Positions 29,653 to 39,506 are shown, numbered from the stretch's first letter. The stretch is 51,666 bases of DNA from Thermoleophilia bacterium (GCA_025455865.1 JALOLS010000004.1:1-51666), one strand, 5' to 3'. Notes: generated from the letters alone by a model not told the origin. Program-made: numbers and translations.

Positions 29653-30894
29653 GTGAGCGGCTGGGACCCGCAGCCGGTCGCCGACGCCCGGGAGCGGCGG
29701 GAGTTCGTCGGCGTGCTGGAGTTCGTCTTCGCGAGCGACATCGACGAGGACGGGCTCGCCGCCGCCGAGACGACCTTCGAGCGCGAGCGGTCGCTGTGCG
29801 TGCGGGACGGCGGCCGGGTCGTCGCGAGCTCAGGGGTGCGGAGCTTCGCGCTCACGGTGCCGGGCGGCGAGCAGGTGCCGACGGCGGGGGTGACCGCGGT
29901 CGGGGTGCTCCCGACCCACCGCCGGCGGGGCATCGCCCGGGCGATGATGGCCCGCCAGCAGGACATGATCGCCGAGCGCGGGGAGCCGCTGGCGGCGCTG
30001 ATCGCCAGCGAGTGGCCCATCTACGGCCGGTTCGGCTACGGGGTGGCCACCGAGTCGCTCACCGTCGCCGTGGAGACCGCGCACGCGGCCATGGCGGCGC
30101 CGGCGCCCGCGGGCGTCCGCGTGCGCCTGGCCGACGCCGGCGAGGCCCTCGCGCGCATCCCGCCCCTCTTCGCCCGCCACGTCGCCGCGCGGGTCGGGCA
30201 GGTCACCCGCAGCGACGCGGTGTGGGCCCGCGAGCTGCGCGACCCGCCCTCGGGCCGGGGCGGGCGCACCGGGCTCAGGGTGGCGATCGCCGAGGACGCG
30301 GCGGGCGACGCGCGCGGCTTCGCCCTCTTCCGGATGGCGGAGCGCTGGGAGCACGAGCACGGCACGCCCGCCACCCTCGCCGAGGTGCGCGAGCTCGTCG
30401 CGCTCGACGACGCGGCCGACGCGGCCCTCTGGGGGTTCCTGCTCGGCCTGGACCTGGTGCGGGAGGTGACCGTGCACCGCCTCGCGAGCGACGACCCGGT
30501 CCGCCTGCGCCTGCGCGACGGCCGCCGGGCCCGCATCCTCGGGGTCAAGGACTGGCTCTGGGTGCGGGTCATCGACCCCCCGGCGGCGCTCGCCCGGCGC
30601 ACCTGGGGCTGCGAGGGGGAGCTGGTGCTCGAGGTCGCCGACCGGTTCCGGCCGGCCTCGGGCGGCCGGGTGCGCCTGGAGGGCGGCCGCGACGGGGCCC
30701 GGTGCACCCGCACCGACGCCCTGCCGGACCTGGTCCTGCCGGCCTGGGCCCTCGGGGCCGCGTACCTCGGCGGCACGCGGATCGCCGCGCTCGCGCGCGC
30801 CGGGCACGTCGAGGCCCGCGACCCCGCGGCCCTCGGCCTCGCCGACCGCATGTTCCGCGGGGACGCGGCCCCGTGGTGCTCGACCCACTTCTGA
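29653..30894 (+). CDS. Eis-type GNAT acetyltransferase
   Basis: The 413-residue protein has the domain order of the Eis family: an N-terminal GNAT fold with the acetyl-CoA loop VGVLPTHRRRGIAR, a second GNAT-like lobe lacking that loop, and a C-terminal SCP2-like domain. It ends in the residues CSTHF; in Mycobacterium Eis the C-terminal Phe carboxylate is the general base, so its conservation supports activity. Eis enzymes acetylate amines such as aminoglycosides or peptides. The physiological substrate is unknown. GTG at 29653 follows the isomerase stop by seven bases, so it is probably co-transcribed. Confidence 0.85.
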   Translation: MSGWDPQPVADARERREFVGVLEFVFASDIDEDGLAAAETTFERERSLCVRDGGRVVASSGVRSFALTVPGGEQVPTAGVTAVGVLPTHRRRGIARAMMARQQDMIAERGEPLAALIASEWPIYGRFGYGVATESLTVAVETAHAAMAAPAPAGVRVRLADAGEALARIPPLFARHVAARVGQVTRSDAVWARELRDPPSGRGGRTGLRVAIAEDAAGDARGFALFRMAERWEHEHGTPATLAEVRELVALDDAADAALWGFLLGLDLVREVTVHRLASDDPVRLRLRDGRRARILGVKDWLWVRVIDPPAALARRTWGCEGELVLEVADRFRPASGGRVRLEGGRDGARCTRTDALPDLVLPAWALGAAYLGGTRIAALARAGHVEARDPAALGLADRMFRGDAAPWCSTHF

Positions 30895-30908
30895 CGGAGG
30901 CTCCTTCA

Positions 30909-32000
30909 GTGACGACACCCCACGGGCTCGCCCCGGAGGACATCCTGCGCCTGGGCGAGGGCGAGGTGGTCATGCTCGACCAGACCCGCCTGCCCGGCGA
31001 GGTCGTGCACGTCCACCTGAGGACCTGGCGGCAGGTGGCGGAGGCCATCCGCGACATGGTCGTGCGCGGGGCCCCGGCCATCGGGATCGCCGGGGCGATG
31101 GGCGTCGCCCTGGCCGCCGCCACCGCCCGGCGCGACCACCCCGCCCGGGTCCGCGACGAGGTGCGGGACGCCGTCGCCGGGCTGCGGACGGCCCGGCCGA
31201 CCGCGGTCAACCTGGCCTGGGCGGTGGACGCCCTGGGGCGCCTGGCCGCCGCCCACCCGGGCCCCGACGACGCCCTGGTGGCCGACCTCGCCGCCGCCGC
31301 ACGCGCCGTCCACGCCGACGAGGTGGGCCGCTGCCGGCGCATGGGCGCCCACGCGCGGGTGCTCCTGGGCCGCGGGCCGCGCATCCTCACCCACTGCAAC
31401 GCGGGCGCGCTCGCGACCGGCGGCTACGGCACCGCGCTCGGGGTGGTCCGGGCCGCCCACGCCGCCGACCCCGGGGTGCGCGTGGTGGTCGACGAGACCC
31501 GGCCGCTCCTGCAGGGCTCGCGCCTGACCGCGTGGGAGCTCGAGCAGGAGGGGATCCCCTACACGCTCATCGCCGACAACATGGCCGCGACGATGATGGC
31601 CCAGGGCCGCGTCTCGCACGTGGTCGTCGGGGCCGACCGGATCGCGGCCAACGGCGACGTGGTGAACAAGATCGGCACCTACGGCGTGGCCGTGCTCGCC
31701 CGCGAGCACGGCATCCCGTTCATCGTCGCCGCCCCCACCTCCACGCTCGACCTGGACATGCCGAGCGGCGCCGACGTCCCGGTCGAGGAGCGCGCGGCCG
31801 AGGAGGTGCGGGGCCTCGACCTGTTCGGGCGGCCCGCCGCGCCCGACGGCGCCCCGGTGGCCAACCCGGCCTTCGACCGCACCCCGGCCCGGCTGGTGGC
31901 GGCGATCGTGACCGAGCAGGGGGTGCACCGGCCGCCGTACGAGCGGTCGCTGCGCGCCGCCTGGGACGCCGCGATCGCGGAGGCCGCCGCCCCGGGGTGA
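30909..32000 (+). CDS. mtnA: Methylthioribose-1-phosphate isomerase
   Basis: This 363-residue enzyme of the methionine salvage pathway converts 5-methylthioribose-1-phosphate to the ribulose form. The motifs are VVRGAPAIGIAGAMG near residue 52, the catalytic Cys163 in THCNAGALAT, DETRPLLQGSRLTAWEL, and Asp243 in GADRIAANGDVVNKIGT; the Cys/Asp pair is complete. GGAGG at 30896-30900 precedes GTG at 30909. No other salvage gene is in the window, so the isomerase may work with unlinked genes or on a related aldose-1-phosphate. Confidence 0.94.
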   Translation: MTTPHGLAPEDILRLGEGEVVMLDQTRLPGEVVHVHLRTWRQVAEAIRDMVVRGAPAIGIAGAMGVALAAATARRDHPARVRDEVRDAVAGLRTARPTAVNLAWAVDALGRLAAAHPGPDDALVADLAAAARAVHADEVGRCRRMGAHARVLLGRGPRILTHCNAGALATGGYGTALGVVRAAHAADPGVRVVVDETRPLLQGSRLTAWELEQEGIPYTLIADNMAATMMAQGRVSHVVVGADRIAANGDVVNKIGTYGVAVLAREHGIPFIVAAPTSTLDLDMPSGADVPVEERAAEEVRGLDLFGRPAAPDGAPVANPAFDRTPARLVAAIVTEQGVHRPPYERSLRAAWDAAIAEAAAPG

Positions 32001-32079
32001 CGGCGGCCGGCACGCCGGGGTGCGGGGATCGGCGCACTCGGTGCGCATCCTGTGCCGCCCCGGGCGCCATCCTCGGGGC

Positions 32080-32784
32080 ATGGGGCTCATCACCCTCGCG
32101 CGGACGGTCCTCGACGTGGTCGTGCCGCCCGCCTGCGCCGGGTGCGGCCTGCCCGGCCCGGCCGTCTGCGCCGGCTGCCGGCAGGCCCTGCGCCGCCTGC
32201 CGCCCCCCTGGTGCACGGGGTGCGGCCACCCGTGGCCGGTCGCGGTCGACCGCTGCCCGGAGTGCCTCGGCCCGATCCGGGGCGCCCGCCAGGCGGTCGC
32301 CTACGCCGGGCCGGCGCCGGCGATCATCGGCGCGCTGAAGGACCGCCGCCGCCGGGACCTCGCCGCGCCGCTCGCCCGCCTCGTCGCCGACGCCGTGCCG
32401 CGACCGGCCCCGCCCTGCGTGCTGGTCCCGGTCCCGCTCAACCCGGCGCGGGAGCGGGAGCGGGGGTTCAACCAGGCCCGGCTCCTCGCCGTCGCCCTGG
32501 GGCGCCTCTGGGGCCTGGAGGTCGTGCCCGCGCTGGAGCGGGTGGCCGACGCGCCCGCCCAGCGCGGCGCGGGGCGCACGGCCCGGCGCCGCCAGGTGGC
32601 CCACGCGTTCCGCGCGCGGACCGGCCCGGCGCTGCCCGCACGGGCCTGCCTGGTCGACGACGTGCACACCACCGGCAGCACCCTCGCGGCCTGCGCGCGG
32701 GCGCTGCGGGCGGCCGGGGTGCGGCAGGTGACGGCGCTCGCCGTCGCCCGGGTGGTGCGGGGGCCGGGGGCCGGGGGCGACTAG
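32080..32784 (+). CDS. ComF-family phosphoribosyltransferase-like protein
   Basis: The 234-residue protein has an N-terminal zinc-ribbon region with four CxxC-type pairs (Cys19/22, 30/33, 45/48, 59/62) and a phosphoribosyltransferase domain with PVPL..ERERGFNQA and the PRPP loop LVDDVHTTGST (191-201). ComF members act in DNA uptake in competent bacteria, but most actinobacterial members have no tested role. ATG at 32080 is preferred; a CATCCT six bases upstream hints at a leaderless start. The next gene's -10 overlaps this stop codon. Confidence 0.85.
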   Translation: MGLITLARTVLDVVVPPACAGCGLPGPAVCAGCRQALRRLPPPWCTGCGHPWPVAVDRCPECLGPIRGARQAVAYAGPAPAIIGALKDRRRRDLAAPLARLVADAVPRPAPPCVLVPVPLNPARERERGFNQARLLAVALGRLWGLEVVPALERVADAPAQRGAGRTARRRQVAHAFRARTGPALPARACLVDDVHTTGSTLAACARALRAAGVRQVTALAVARVVRGPGAGGD

Positions 32785-32787
32785 GAT
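32782..32787 (+). promoter_or_regulatory. -10 element upstream of the HPF gene
   Basis: TAGGAT shares its TAG with the comF-like stop codon, 32 bases before the HPF start. The short leader contains the small dyad GTCT-TTC-AGAC and an AAGGGGG ribosome-binding site at 32809-32815. No clear -35 is seen. Confidence 0.4.
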
Positions 32788-32819
32788 GGGTCTTTCAGAC
32801 GGCAAACGAAGGGGGCCCC

Positions 32820-33425
32820 GTGCAGCTGCAGGTGAAAGGGAAGAACCTGCCCGTCACCGACGCGCTGTTCGAGCATGCCGAGCGCAGGCTGCAGCGTCTG
32901 ACCAAGGTGTTCCCGGCGGCGGACGAGGCGACGAAGGTCGAGCTGGAGCTCTCGGTCGAGCGCAACCCCAGCATCGCGAGCAACCAGGTGGCCGAGGTCA
33001 CGGTGTGGACCAAGGGCCCGGTCCTGCGGGTGCGGGAGAGCGCCACCGACATGTACGCGGCCATCGACCAGGCGGCCCACCGCATCGAGCGCCAGGCCGG
33101 CCGGTACCGCGACCGGCGCAAGAAGCGCGACCGCTCCGGCATCGAGAGCGTCGCGACGGTCCCGCCGGACGTGGTGCTGGTGGGGCAGGCGTCGGCCGAG
33201 GAGCCCGGGCTGGTCGAGGCGGTGCCGGTCGAGGACGAGGCGCCCATCCGCATCGTGCGCAGCAAGACCTTCGAGATGCACGACATGGCGCCCGAGGACG
33301 CCGCCATCCAGCTCGAGCTGCTCGACCACGACTTCTACGTGTTCCGCTCCAGCGTGACCGGCAAGGTCAGCGTGATGTACAAGCGCCGCGACGGCGACTA
33401 CGGCCTGATCGAGCCGGGCGACTGA
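32820..33425 (+). CDS. hpf: Long-form ribosome hibernation promoting factor
   Basis: The 201-residue protein has an S30AE domain (residues 1-95, VQLQVKGKNLPVTDALFEHAERRLQRL and the conserved helices), a linker, and a C-terminal dimerisation domain (about 142-198, RSKTFEMHDMAPEDAAIQLELLDHDFYVF). The long form dimerises 70S ribosomes into inactive 100S particles in stationary phase. GTG at 32820 has a G-rich ribosome-binding site five bases upstream. It has its own promoter and is followed by the secreted-hydrolase gene and secA. Confidence 0.95.
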   Translation: MQLQVKGKNLPVTDALFEHAERRLQRLTKVFPAADEATKVELELSVERNPSIASNQVAEVTVWTKGPVLRVRESATDMYAAIDQAAHRIERQAGRYRDRRKKRDRSGIESVATVPPDVVLVGQASAEEPGLVEAVPVEDEAPIRIVRSKTFEMHDMAPEDAAIQLELLDHDFYVFRSSVTGKVSVMYKRRDGDYGLIEPGD

Positions 33426-33480
33426 TCCTGCGGACGGGGACGGCGGAACGTCCGGGCGGGGTGCGGCCGCGGCGGCCCGG

Positions 33481-33486
33481 TAGGGT
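33481..33486 (+). promoter_or_regulatory. -10 element upstream of the secreted glycosidase-like gene
   Basis: TAGGGT lies 25 bases before ATG 33512. The hairpin CGGACG/CGTCCG (33431-33454), upstream of it, may end the hpf transcript. Confidence 0.3.
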
Positions 33487-33511
33487 GCGGCCCGCCCCGC
33501 CCGGCTCCCCG

Positions 33512-35536
33512 ATGACCGCCGTCCCCGCCCATCGCCCGCCCGCCCGGCGCCGCCTCGCGCGGGCCGCGTGCGTGCTCGCCGCCGGGGCCGCGCTCGCCGC
33601 CGCCGGGCCGGCCGCCGCGGTCGACCCGGTCCTGGTCCCCGAGCTGCAGGTCCGCCTGGGGACCCCCGGGATCGTCCCCGGTCTCGCCGCGCCGGTCGAG
33701 GCCCAGGCCGACGACCCGGGCCTGGTGGCCGACGTGGTGCTCACCCCGGGCGACCCCCGGCGGGCCGAGGTGGCGGCCGCGCTCCTGGCCGCGGGGTTCC
33801 GGGGGGCGGTCATCCGCGACCAGGCCGGGCCGGATCCCGCCGCGGCGCAGGTGCGGGTGCGCACCGCGGTGGCCGCGCTCGCCAGCGCCGCCGTCGCCCA
33901 GGCGCGGGTGCAGTCGCTGCTCGGCGTCGTGCGGACCGCCCCGGGGCAGGTGGTGGGCGCCGTGGGCGAGCTCGCGAACGTCCCCGGCGGGCGGGTGGTG
34001 GGCCTGAGCGACCCGGCCACCGGCCAGACCCGGGCGGTCGTGGTCTTCGCCTCCGGTCCGTACCTGGTGGTGAGCGAGATGGATGCGCTCCCGCCCTTCG
34101 CCGCCGCGCCCGGCCCGCTCATCGCGCTGGCCGAGGAGGTCGCCGGCGCCGCCCCGGGGACCCCCGACGCCGGCGCGGCGCAGGGCCTCGGGGTGCCGAC
34201 GTCGCTCCGGGCCGCCATCCGCTCGGCGTTCCGGCGGGCCCGGCCCCAGGACCCGGCCACGCGGACCGGCCCGCTCCCGGGCACGGTGAGCGCGGCGCTC
34301 CTGGACGGCCGCATCTGGGCCGTGGCCGACATGGGCTCGCCGGCGGCCGGCGATCCGCAGCTCTTCCGCGGGACCGCCGACGGCGGCCTGCAGGCGGTGG
34401 GCCGGGTGCGGGTCGCGGCCGGCTGCCCGGTCCTCCCGCGCTCCCTGCGCCTGACCTGGGGCCTGGACGAGGCGTGCCCGGCCGGCACGCCCGACCCGGT
34501 GCTCCCCGGCGAGGGGGCGGTCGCGGGTGAGCTCCCCGAGGCCGTGCGCGGGGTGGGGCACTGGGTGTGGGAGCTCGAGCGCTCGGCCCCGAGCCCGGAG
34601 GCGCTGGCCGACCGGGCGGTGCGGGCCGGCATCCGGACCCTGTACGTCAAGTCCGGGGACGGGGCGCGGTACTGGAGCCAGTTCGACCGCGCCGTGGGGC
34701 CGCTGAAGGCGCGTGGGCTGCGGGTCTGCGGCTGGCAGTACGTCTACGGCCGCGCGCCCGAGGCCGAGGCGCGGGTGGCCGCCCGGGCGGTGCGGGCGGG
34801 CGCCGACTGCTTCGTGGTCGACGCCGAGATCGAGTTCGAGCGCGGGCGCCTGTACGGCCCGGCCCGGCGCTACATGCGCGCCCTGCGCGCGGAGGTCGGC
34901 CGCGACTACCCGGTCGGCCTCACCTCCTTCGCCTACGTCGACCTGCACCGCTCGTTCCCCTACTCGGCCTTCCTCGCCGCCCCCGACGGCGCCCAGTTCA
35001 CGATGCCGCAGGTCTACTGGAAGGCCTTCCGGGTGCCGGTGGCGGTCGCGATGGAGCGCACCTACCGGTGGAACCGCATCTACGGGGTGCCCATCGCCCC
35101 GATCGGCGGCACCTACCTGGGCGAGTCGGCGGCCGACATCCTGCGCTTCCGCTGCGCCGCCGAGCTCCTCGGCTCGGCGAGCGTGAGCTACTGGAGCTGG
35201 CAGCACACCCGCGGCGGCCAGTGGGGGGCGCTCGCCTCGCCGGTGCGCTGTGCGGCCGAGCGCCAGGGGCCGCCGGCGTCGCGCTACCCCGAGCTCGGCC
35301 GCGGGAGCACGGGCGACCCGGTCGTCTGGCTGCAGACCCGCCTGCGGGCGTGGGGCGAGCGGGTGCCGGTGGACGGCCGCCTCGGCTCCGGGACCCTGGC
35401 CGCGGTGCAGCGGGTCCGCGCCCGGGCCGGGCTGGGGGGCGTCACGACGCGCCTGGACGACCCCACCTGGGAGCTCCTCCTGACCGCTCCCGGCACCGCG
35501 CCGGCCGCCCCGGCGGGGGTCGCGCGGCGCGGCTGA
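33512..35536 (+). CDS. Secreted glycosidase-like protein with C-terminal peptidoglycan-binding domain
   Basis: The 674-residue protein has a signal peptide of about 36 residues. Residues 40-340 are an uncharacterised, Ala/Val/Pro-rich region. Residues about 350-590 read like a TIM-barrel glycoside-hydrolase fold: AGIRTLYVKSGDG at the first strand, LRVCGWQYVYG, CFVVDAEIEFE (Asp and Glu at a strand end, candidate catalytic acids), FTMPQVYWKAF and SVSYWSWQHT. The C-terminus (595-642, LGRGSTGDPVVWLQTRL, VDGRLGSGTLAAVQ) is a PG_binding_1 domain. A wall-targeted muralytic or glycan hydrolase is the best guess. ATG at 33512 follows a TAGGGT -10 at 33481. The transcript probably ends at the 35547 hairpin. 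Confidence 0.8.
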   Translation: MTAVPAHRPPARRRLARAACVLAAGAALAAAGPAAAVDPVLVPELQVRLGTPGIVPGLAAPVEAQADDPGLVADVVLTPGDPRRAEVAAALLAAGFRGAVIRDQAGPDPAAAQVRVRTAVAALASAAVAQARVQSLLGVVRTAPGQVVGAVGELANVPGGRVVGLSDPATGQTRAVVVFASGPYLVVSEMDALPPFAAAPGPLIALAEEVAGAAPGTPDAGAAQGLGVPTSLRAAIRSAFRRARPQDPATRTGPLPGTVSAALLDGRIWAVADMGSPAAGDPQLFRGTADGGLQAVGRVRVAAGCPVLPRSLRLTWGLDEACPAGTPDPVLPGEGAVAGELPEAVRGVGHWVWELERSAPSPEALADRAVRAGIRTLYVKSGDGARYWSQFDRAVGPLKARGLRVCGWQYVYGRAPEAEARVAARAVRAGADCFVVDAEIEFERGRLYGPARRYMRALRAEVGRDYPVGLTSFAYVDLHRSFPYSAFLAAPDGAQFTMPQVYWKAFRVPVAVAMERTYRWNRIYGVPIAPIGGTYLGESAADILRFRCAAELLGSASVSYWSWQHTRGGQWGALASPVRCAAERQGPPASRYPELGRGSTGDPVVWLQTRLRAWGERVPVDGRLGSGTLAAVQRVRARAGLGGVTTRLDDPTWELLLTAPGTAPAAPAGVARRG

Positions 35537-35546
35537 CCCGCGCGCC

Positions 35547-35564
35547 GGGGGACGAAAGTCCCCT
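35547..35564 (+). terminator. GAAA-tetraloop hairpin before secA
   Basis: GGGGGAC pairs with GTCCCCT (one G-T pair) around GAAA, followed by TTGC. It lies ten bases after the preceding stop codon and just before the secA -10, so it is well placed as a terminator. Confidence 0.55.
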
Positions 35565-35567
35565 TGC

Positions 35568-35573
35568 TACGAT
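35568..35573 (+). promoter_or_regulatory. -10 element of the secA promoter
   Basis: TACGAT fits the T-A-x-x-x-T consensus. It lies 81 bases before the secA start, directly after the terminator hairpin. No TTGACA-like -35 is evident. The leader between them shows no riboswitch or SecM-like arrest peptide that I recognise. Confidence 0.4.
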
Positions 35574-35654
35574 GATCCGCGCCCAGCGCCCGGGCCGTAG
35601 CGACGGGTGCGAGGGGCACAGCCCGCGACCACGACCCACCCGGACGCCGACGCC

Positions 35655-38258
35655 ATGGGCACCGACCTGATCAACAAGGTCCTCCGCTTCGGCGAGGGAC
35701 GCACCATGAAGCAGCGCTTCGCCCGCGTGGCGAGGATCGGGGCGCTGGAGCCGCGGATGCAGGACCTCTCCGACCAGGGCCTCCGCGACCTCGCCGACGA
35801 GCTGCGGGGGCGGGTCGCCGAGGGGGCGTCGCTCGACAGCGTGCTCGAGGAGACCTTCGCGCTGGTGCGCGAGACCGGCTGGCGCACGATGGGCATGCGC
35901 CACTACGACGTGCAGCTGGTCGGGGCGATGGTCCTGCACGAGGGCAAGGTCTCGGAGATGAAGACCGGTGAGGGCAAGACCCTCGCCGCCACCCCCGCGG
36001 TGGTGCTCAACTCCCTCACCGGCCGCGGCGTGCACGTGGTCACCGTGAACGACTACCTGGCCCGCCGTGACGCCCAGTGGATGTCGCCCATCTACGACGC
36101 CCTCGGCGTGAGCATCGGCGTCATCGAGGCGATGATGCCCGAGGACCAGCGCCGGGCGGCCTACGCGGCCGACGTCACCCACGGGACCAACTCGGAGTTC
36201 GGGTTCGACTACCTGCGCGACAACATGGCCTCACGGCTCGAGGACTGCGTGCAGCGCGGCCACTACTTCGGGATCGTCGACGAGGTCGACTCCATCCTGA
36301 TCGACGAGGCGCGCACCCCGCTCATCATCTCCGGCATCCCCGAGCAGGCGGCCGACACCTACTACCGGTTCGCCCGCATCGTGCCCACCCTGCGCAAGGG
36401 CACCGACTTCGAGGTCGACGAGAAGCACCGCACCGCCGCGCCCACCGAGAGCGGCGTGGCCAAGATCGAGAAGGCCCTCGGCATCGACAACCTCTACCTC
36501 GACGTCAACGGCCAGCTGGTGAACCACCTCATCCAGGCGCTCAAGGCCCACTCGCTCTTCCGCAAGGACAAGGAGTACATCGTCCGCGACGGCGAGGTGC
36601 TGATCGTCGACGAGTTCACCGGGCGCGTGCTCGAGGGCCGGCGCTACTCGGAGGGCCTGCACCAGGCCATCGAGGCCAAGGAGGGGCTCAAGATCCGCGA
36701 GGAGAACCAGACCCTCGCCACGATCACCCTCCAGAACTACTTCCGCATGTACGAGAAGCTCTCGGGCATGACCGGCACGGCCTCGACCGAGGCCAACGAG
36801 TTCTCGAAGATCTACAAGATGGACGTGGTGACGGTGCCCACCCACCGGCCCATGGTCCGCAAGGACGAGAACGACCAGATCTTCAAGACCAAGGACGCCA
36901 AGTTCTCCTCGGTGGTCGAGGACATCGTGTCCGCCCACGAGCGCGGCCAGCCGGTGCTGGTGGGCACCATCTCGGTCGAGATCTCGGAGATGCTCTCGGG
37001 CCTGCTCACCAAGCGCGGCGTGCCGCACAGCGTGCTGAACGCCAAGCAGCACGAGCAGGAGGCCCAGATCATCAAGGACGCCGGCGAGCGCGGCGCGGTG
37101 ACCATCGCGACCAACATGGCCGGCCGCGGCGTCGACATCAAGCTCGGCGACGGCGTGCCCGAGCTCGGCGGCCTGTACGTCATCGGCACCGAGCGCCACG
37201 AGAGCCGGCGCATCGACAACCAGCTGCGCGGCCGCTCGGGCCGCCAGGGCGACCCCGGGCAGTCGCGCTTCTACCTCTCGGCCGAGGACGACCTCATCCG
37301 CATCTTCTCGGGTGACCGGATGTACCGCATCCTCGACCGCCTGGGGCCCGGCGACGACCTGCCGATCGAGGCCAAGATCCTCACCAAGACGGTCGAGGGC
37401 GCCCAGAAGAAGGTCGAGGAGTACAACTTCAACATCCGCAAGCGCGTGCTCGAGTACGACGACGTGCTGAACAAGCAGCGCGAGGTCATCTACGCCGAGC
37501 GGCGCCAGGTGCTGGAGGGGGAGGACCTCTCCGACCGCGCACGCGACTGGGTGGTGGAGGCGCTGGTCGACATCGTCGACGAGTTCGCCGACGAGGAGCA
37601 GTCGCCCGCCGACTGGGACCTGGAGGGGATCTTCGCCTCGGTCGGGCAGATCTACCCGATCTCCTTCGGCCCGGACGACGTCCGCCACGACGGCCTCACC
37701 CGCGAGGAGCTCCTCGACCGCCTCGAGGACGACGCGATGGACGCCTACGCCCGTCGCGAGCAGGAGCTCGGCACCGAGCTGATGCGCGACCTCGAGCGCT
37801 GGGTGGTCCTGCAGATCATCGACGTCAACTGGCGCGAGCACCTGCTGAACATGGACTACCTGCGCGAGGGCATCCACCTGCGCGCGCTCGGCCAGAAGGA
37901 CCCGCTCTCGGAGTACCGCCTCGAGGGCCACTCGATGTTCGACGAGATGATGGACATCGTGCGGCGCGAGTTCGTGCGCTACATGTTCCACGTGGAGGTC
38001 GAGGCGCCGCCGCAGCCGGCGGCCGCCCCGCAGCCCGCCCAGCTCGGCTACTCCTACGCCGACGAGCCGGTCCAGGGCTTCTCGGGCCTGGCCGTGGGGT
38101 CCGGCGAGCCCGACCAGATCGCCGCCGAGCCGGTCGAGGACCGCGGCGGGGTGGCCGTGGTCGAGCAGCGCCTGGTCCCCGAGGAGGAGCGCATCGGGCG
38201 CAACGACCCGTGCCCGTGCGGCTCGGGGAAGAAGTACAAGAAGTGCCACGGGGCGTAG
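35655..38258 (+). CDS. secA: Preprotein translocase ATPase SecA
   Basis: The 867-residue motor drives export through SecYEG. It shows Walker A KTGEGKT (103-109), [18 protein letters not shown], the preprotein cross-linking domain, [24 protein letters not shown], and the [13 protein letters not shown] helicase motif. It ends with the SecB/zinc-binding tail [14 protein letters not shown] (853-866). Length and motifs are complete. ATG at 35655 is preferred to an upstream in-frame start at 35607, which lacks conservation. There is one copy here; actinobacteria often have a second secA2 elsewhere. Confidence 0.98.
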   Translation: MGTDLINKVLRFGEGRTMKQRFARVARIGALEPRMQDLSDQGLRDLADELRGRVAEGASLDSVLEETFALVRETGWRTMGMRHYDVQLVGAMVLHEGKVSEMKTGEGKTLAATPAVVLNSLTGRGVHVVTVNDYLARRDAQWMSPIYDALGVSIGVIEAMMPEDQRRAAYAADVTHGTNSEFGFDYLRDNMASRLEDCVQRGHYFGIVDEVDSILIDEARTPLIISGIPEQAADTYYRFARIVPTLRKGTDFEVDEKHRTAAPTESGVAKIEKALGIDNLYLDVNGQLVNHLIQALKAHSLFRKDKEYIVRDGEVLIVDEFTGRVLEGRRYSEGLHQAIEAKEGLKIREENQTLATITLQNYFRMYEKLSGMTGTASTEANEFSKIYKMDVVTVPTHRPMVRKDENDQIFKTKDAKFSSVVEDIVSAHERGQPVLVGTISVEISEMLSGLLTKRGVPHSVLNAKQHEQEAQIIKDAGERGAVTIATNMAGRGVDIKLGDGVPELGGLYVIGTERHESRRIDNQLRGRSGRQGDPGQSRFYLSAEDDLIRIFSGDRMYRILDRLGPGDDLPIEAKILTKTVEGAQKKVEEYNFNIRKRVLEYDDVLNKQREVIYAERRQVLEGEDLSDRARDWVVEALVDIVDEFADEEQSPADWDLEGIFASVGQIYPISFGPDDVRHDGLTREELLDRLEDDAMDAYARREQELGTELMRDLERWVVLQIIDVNWREHLLNMDYLREGIHLRALGQKDPLSEYRLEGHSMFDEMMDIVRREFVRYMFHVEVEAPPQPAAAPQPAQLGYSYADEPVQGFSGLAVGSGEPDQIAAEPVEDRGGVAVVEQRLVPEEERIGRNDPCPCGSGKKYKKCHGA

Positions 38259-38274
38259 GCCCTCGGGCCCGGGG

Positions 38275-39402
38275 ATGACCGCCGAGGAGCTCCAGCAGCA
38301 GGCCACGCGGCTGCGCGAGCGCGCCGCGGTGCTCGGCGAGTACGTCGACCCGGACGCCCTCGAGGGGCGCATCGCCGCCCTCGAGCACCGCATGCAGGAG
38401 CCGGGCTTCTGGGATGACCCGGCGTCGGCGGCCCGGGTGTCGGCCGAGCACTCCGCCGAGGCCCAGCGCCTGGCCGACTACCGGGGCCTCGCCGGCGACC
38501 TCGACGAGCTCACCGAGCTCATCGCCCTCGCCCGCGAGGAGGAGGGGGAGGAGTTCCTCGCCGAGATCGAGGACGGCCTCGCGCGGGCCGACGCCCAGCT
38601 CTCGCGCCTGGAGGAGGCGCGCCTGTTCTCCGGCGAGCACGACGCCGGCGACGCGGTGGTCACCATCCAGGCCGGCGAGGGCGGCACCGACGCGCAGGAC
38701 TGGGCCGAGATGCTCCTTCGCATGTACGTGCGCTGGGCCGAGCGGCGCGGGCTCAAGGCCGACGTCAAGGAGGCCCAGGAGGGGCAGGAGGCCGGGCTGA
38801 AGAGCGCCACCTTCACGGTGGGCGGCGCCAACGCCTACGGGCTCATGTCGGCCGAGCGCGGCGTGCACCGCCTGGTGCGCCTGTCGCCCTTCGACTCGGC
38901 CAACCGCCGCCAGACCTCGTTCGCCGCCGTCCAGGTGGCCCCCATGGTCGATGACGACGCCGACATCGAGCTCGACGAGAAGGACCTGCGCGTCGACACC
39001 TACCGGTCCAGCGGGGCGGGCGGCCAGCACGTGAACAAGACCGAGTCGGCCATCCGCATCACCCACCTGCCGACCGGCACCGTGGTGCAGTGCCAGAACG
39101 AGCGATCCCAGACCCAGAACCGGGCCACCGCCATGGCCATGCTCCGGGCGCGGCTCCTGCAGCAGGAGATCGAGCGGCGCGAGCAGGAGGCCGCCCGCGC
39201 CCGCGGCGAGAGCATGACGATCGGCTTCGGCAGCCAGATCCGCTCCTACGTCATCCACCCCTACACGATGGTCAAGGACCTGCGCACCGGTTTCGAGGTC
39301 GGCAACGCGCAGGGGGTCCTGGACGGCGACCTGGACGGCTTCATCCGGGCCGAGCTCGAGCGCCGCGCGCAGCAGGCCCGCCGGGAGGCCGCAACCGCCT
39401 GA
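38275..39402 (+). CDS. prfB: Peptide chain release factor 2
   Basis: RF2 recognises UAA and UGA and triggers peptide release. The 375-residue protein has the SPF anticodon-like tripeptide (204-206) and the GGQ catalytic motif (249-251, RSSGAGGQHVNKTES), with normal length for the family. The programmed +1 frameshift with an in-frame UGA near codon 25, used for autoregulation in many bacteria, is absent: the frame is open from ATG at 38275. It lies 16 bases after secA. Confidence 0.97.
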   Translation: MTAEELQQQATRLRERAAVLGEYVDPDALEGRIAALEHRMQEPGFWDDPASAARVSAEHSAEAQRLADYRGLAGDLDELTELIALAREEEGEEFLAEIEDGLARADAQLSRLEEARLFSGEHDAGDAVVTIQAGEGGTDAQDWAEMLLRMYVRWAERRGLKADVKEAQEGQEAGLKSATFTVGGANAYGLMSAERGVHRLVRLSPFDSANRRQTSFAAVQVAPMVDDDADIELDEKDLRVDTYRSSGAGGQHVNKTESAIRITHLPTGTVVQCQNERSQTQNRATAMAMLRARLLQQEIERREQEAARARGESMTIGFGSQIRSYVIHPYTMVKDLRTGFEVGNAQGVLDGDLDGFIRAELERRAQQARREAATA

Positions 39403-39506
39403 TCCTCGCGGGGAGTCGCGGGCCGCCGGCTTCCCGCAGCCCGGCTGCGGCATCCTGCGGATGGCCCCGCCGGGTGGCCCGGCGATGATCGGGGCGAGGT
39501 CCGACC

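Noticed and set aside
32020-32079. Upstream start of the ComF-like gene
   Set aside because: The extra 20 residues are not hydrophobic or conserved-looking; ATG 32080 begins the family-typical helix before the zinc ribbon.
38275-38400. Programmed frameshift in prfB
   Set aside because: The frame is continuous from ATG through the N-terminal helix; there is no in-frame TGA or CTTTGA slip site.
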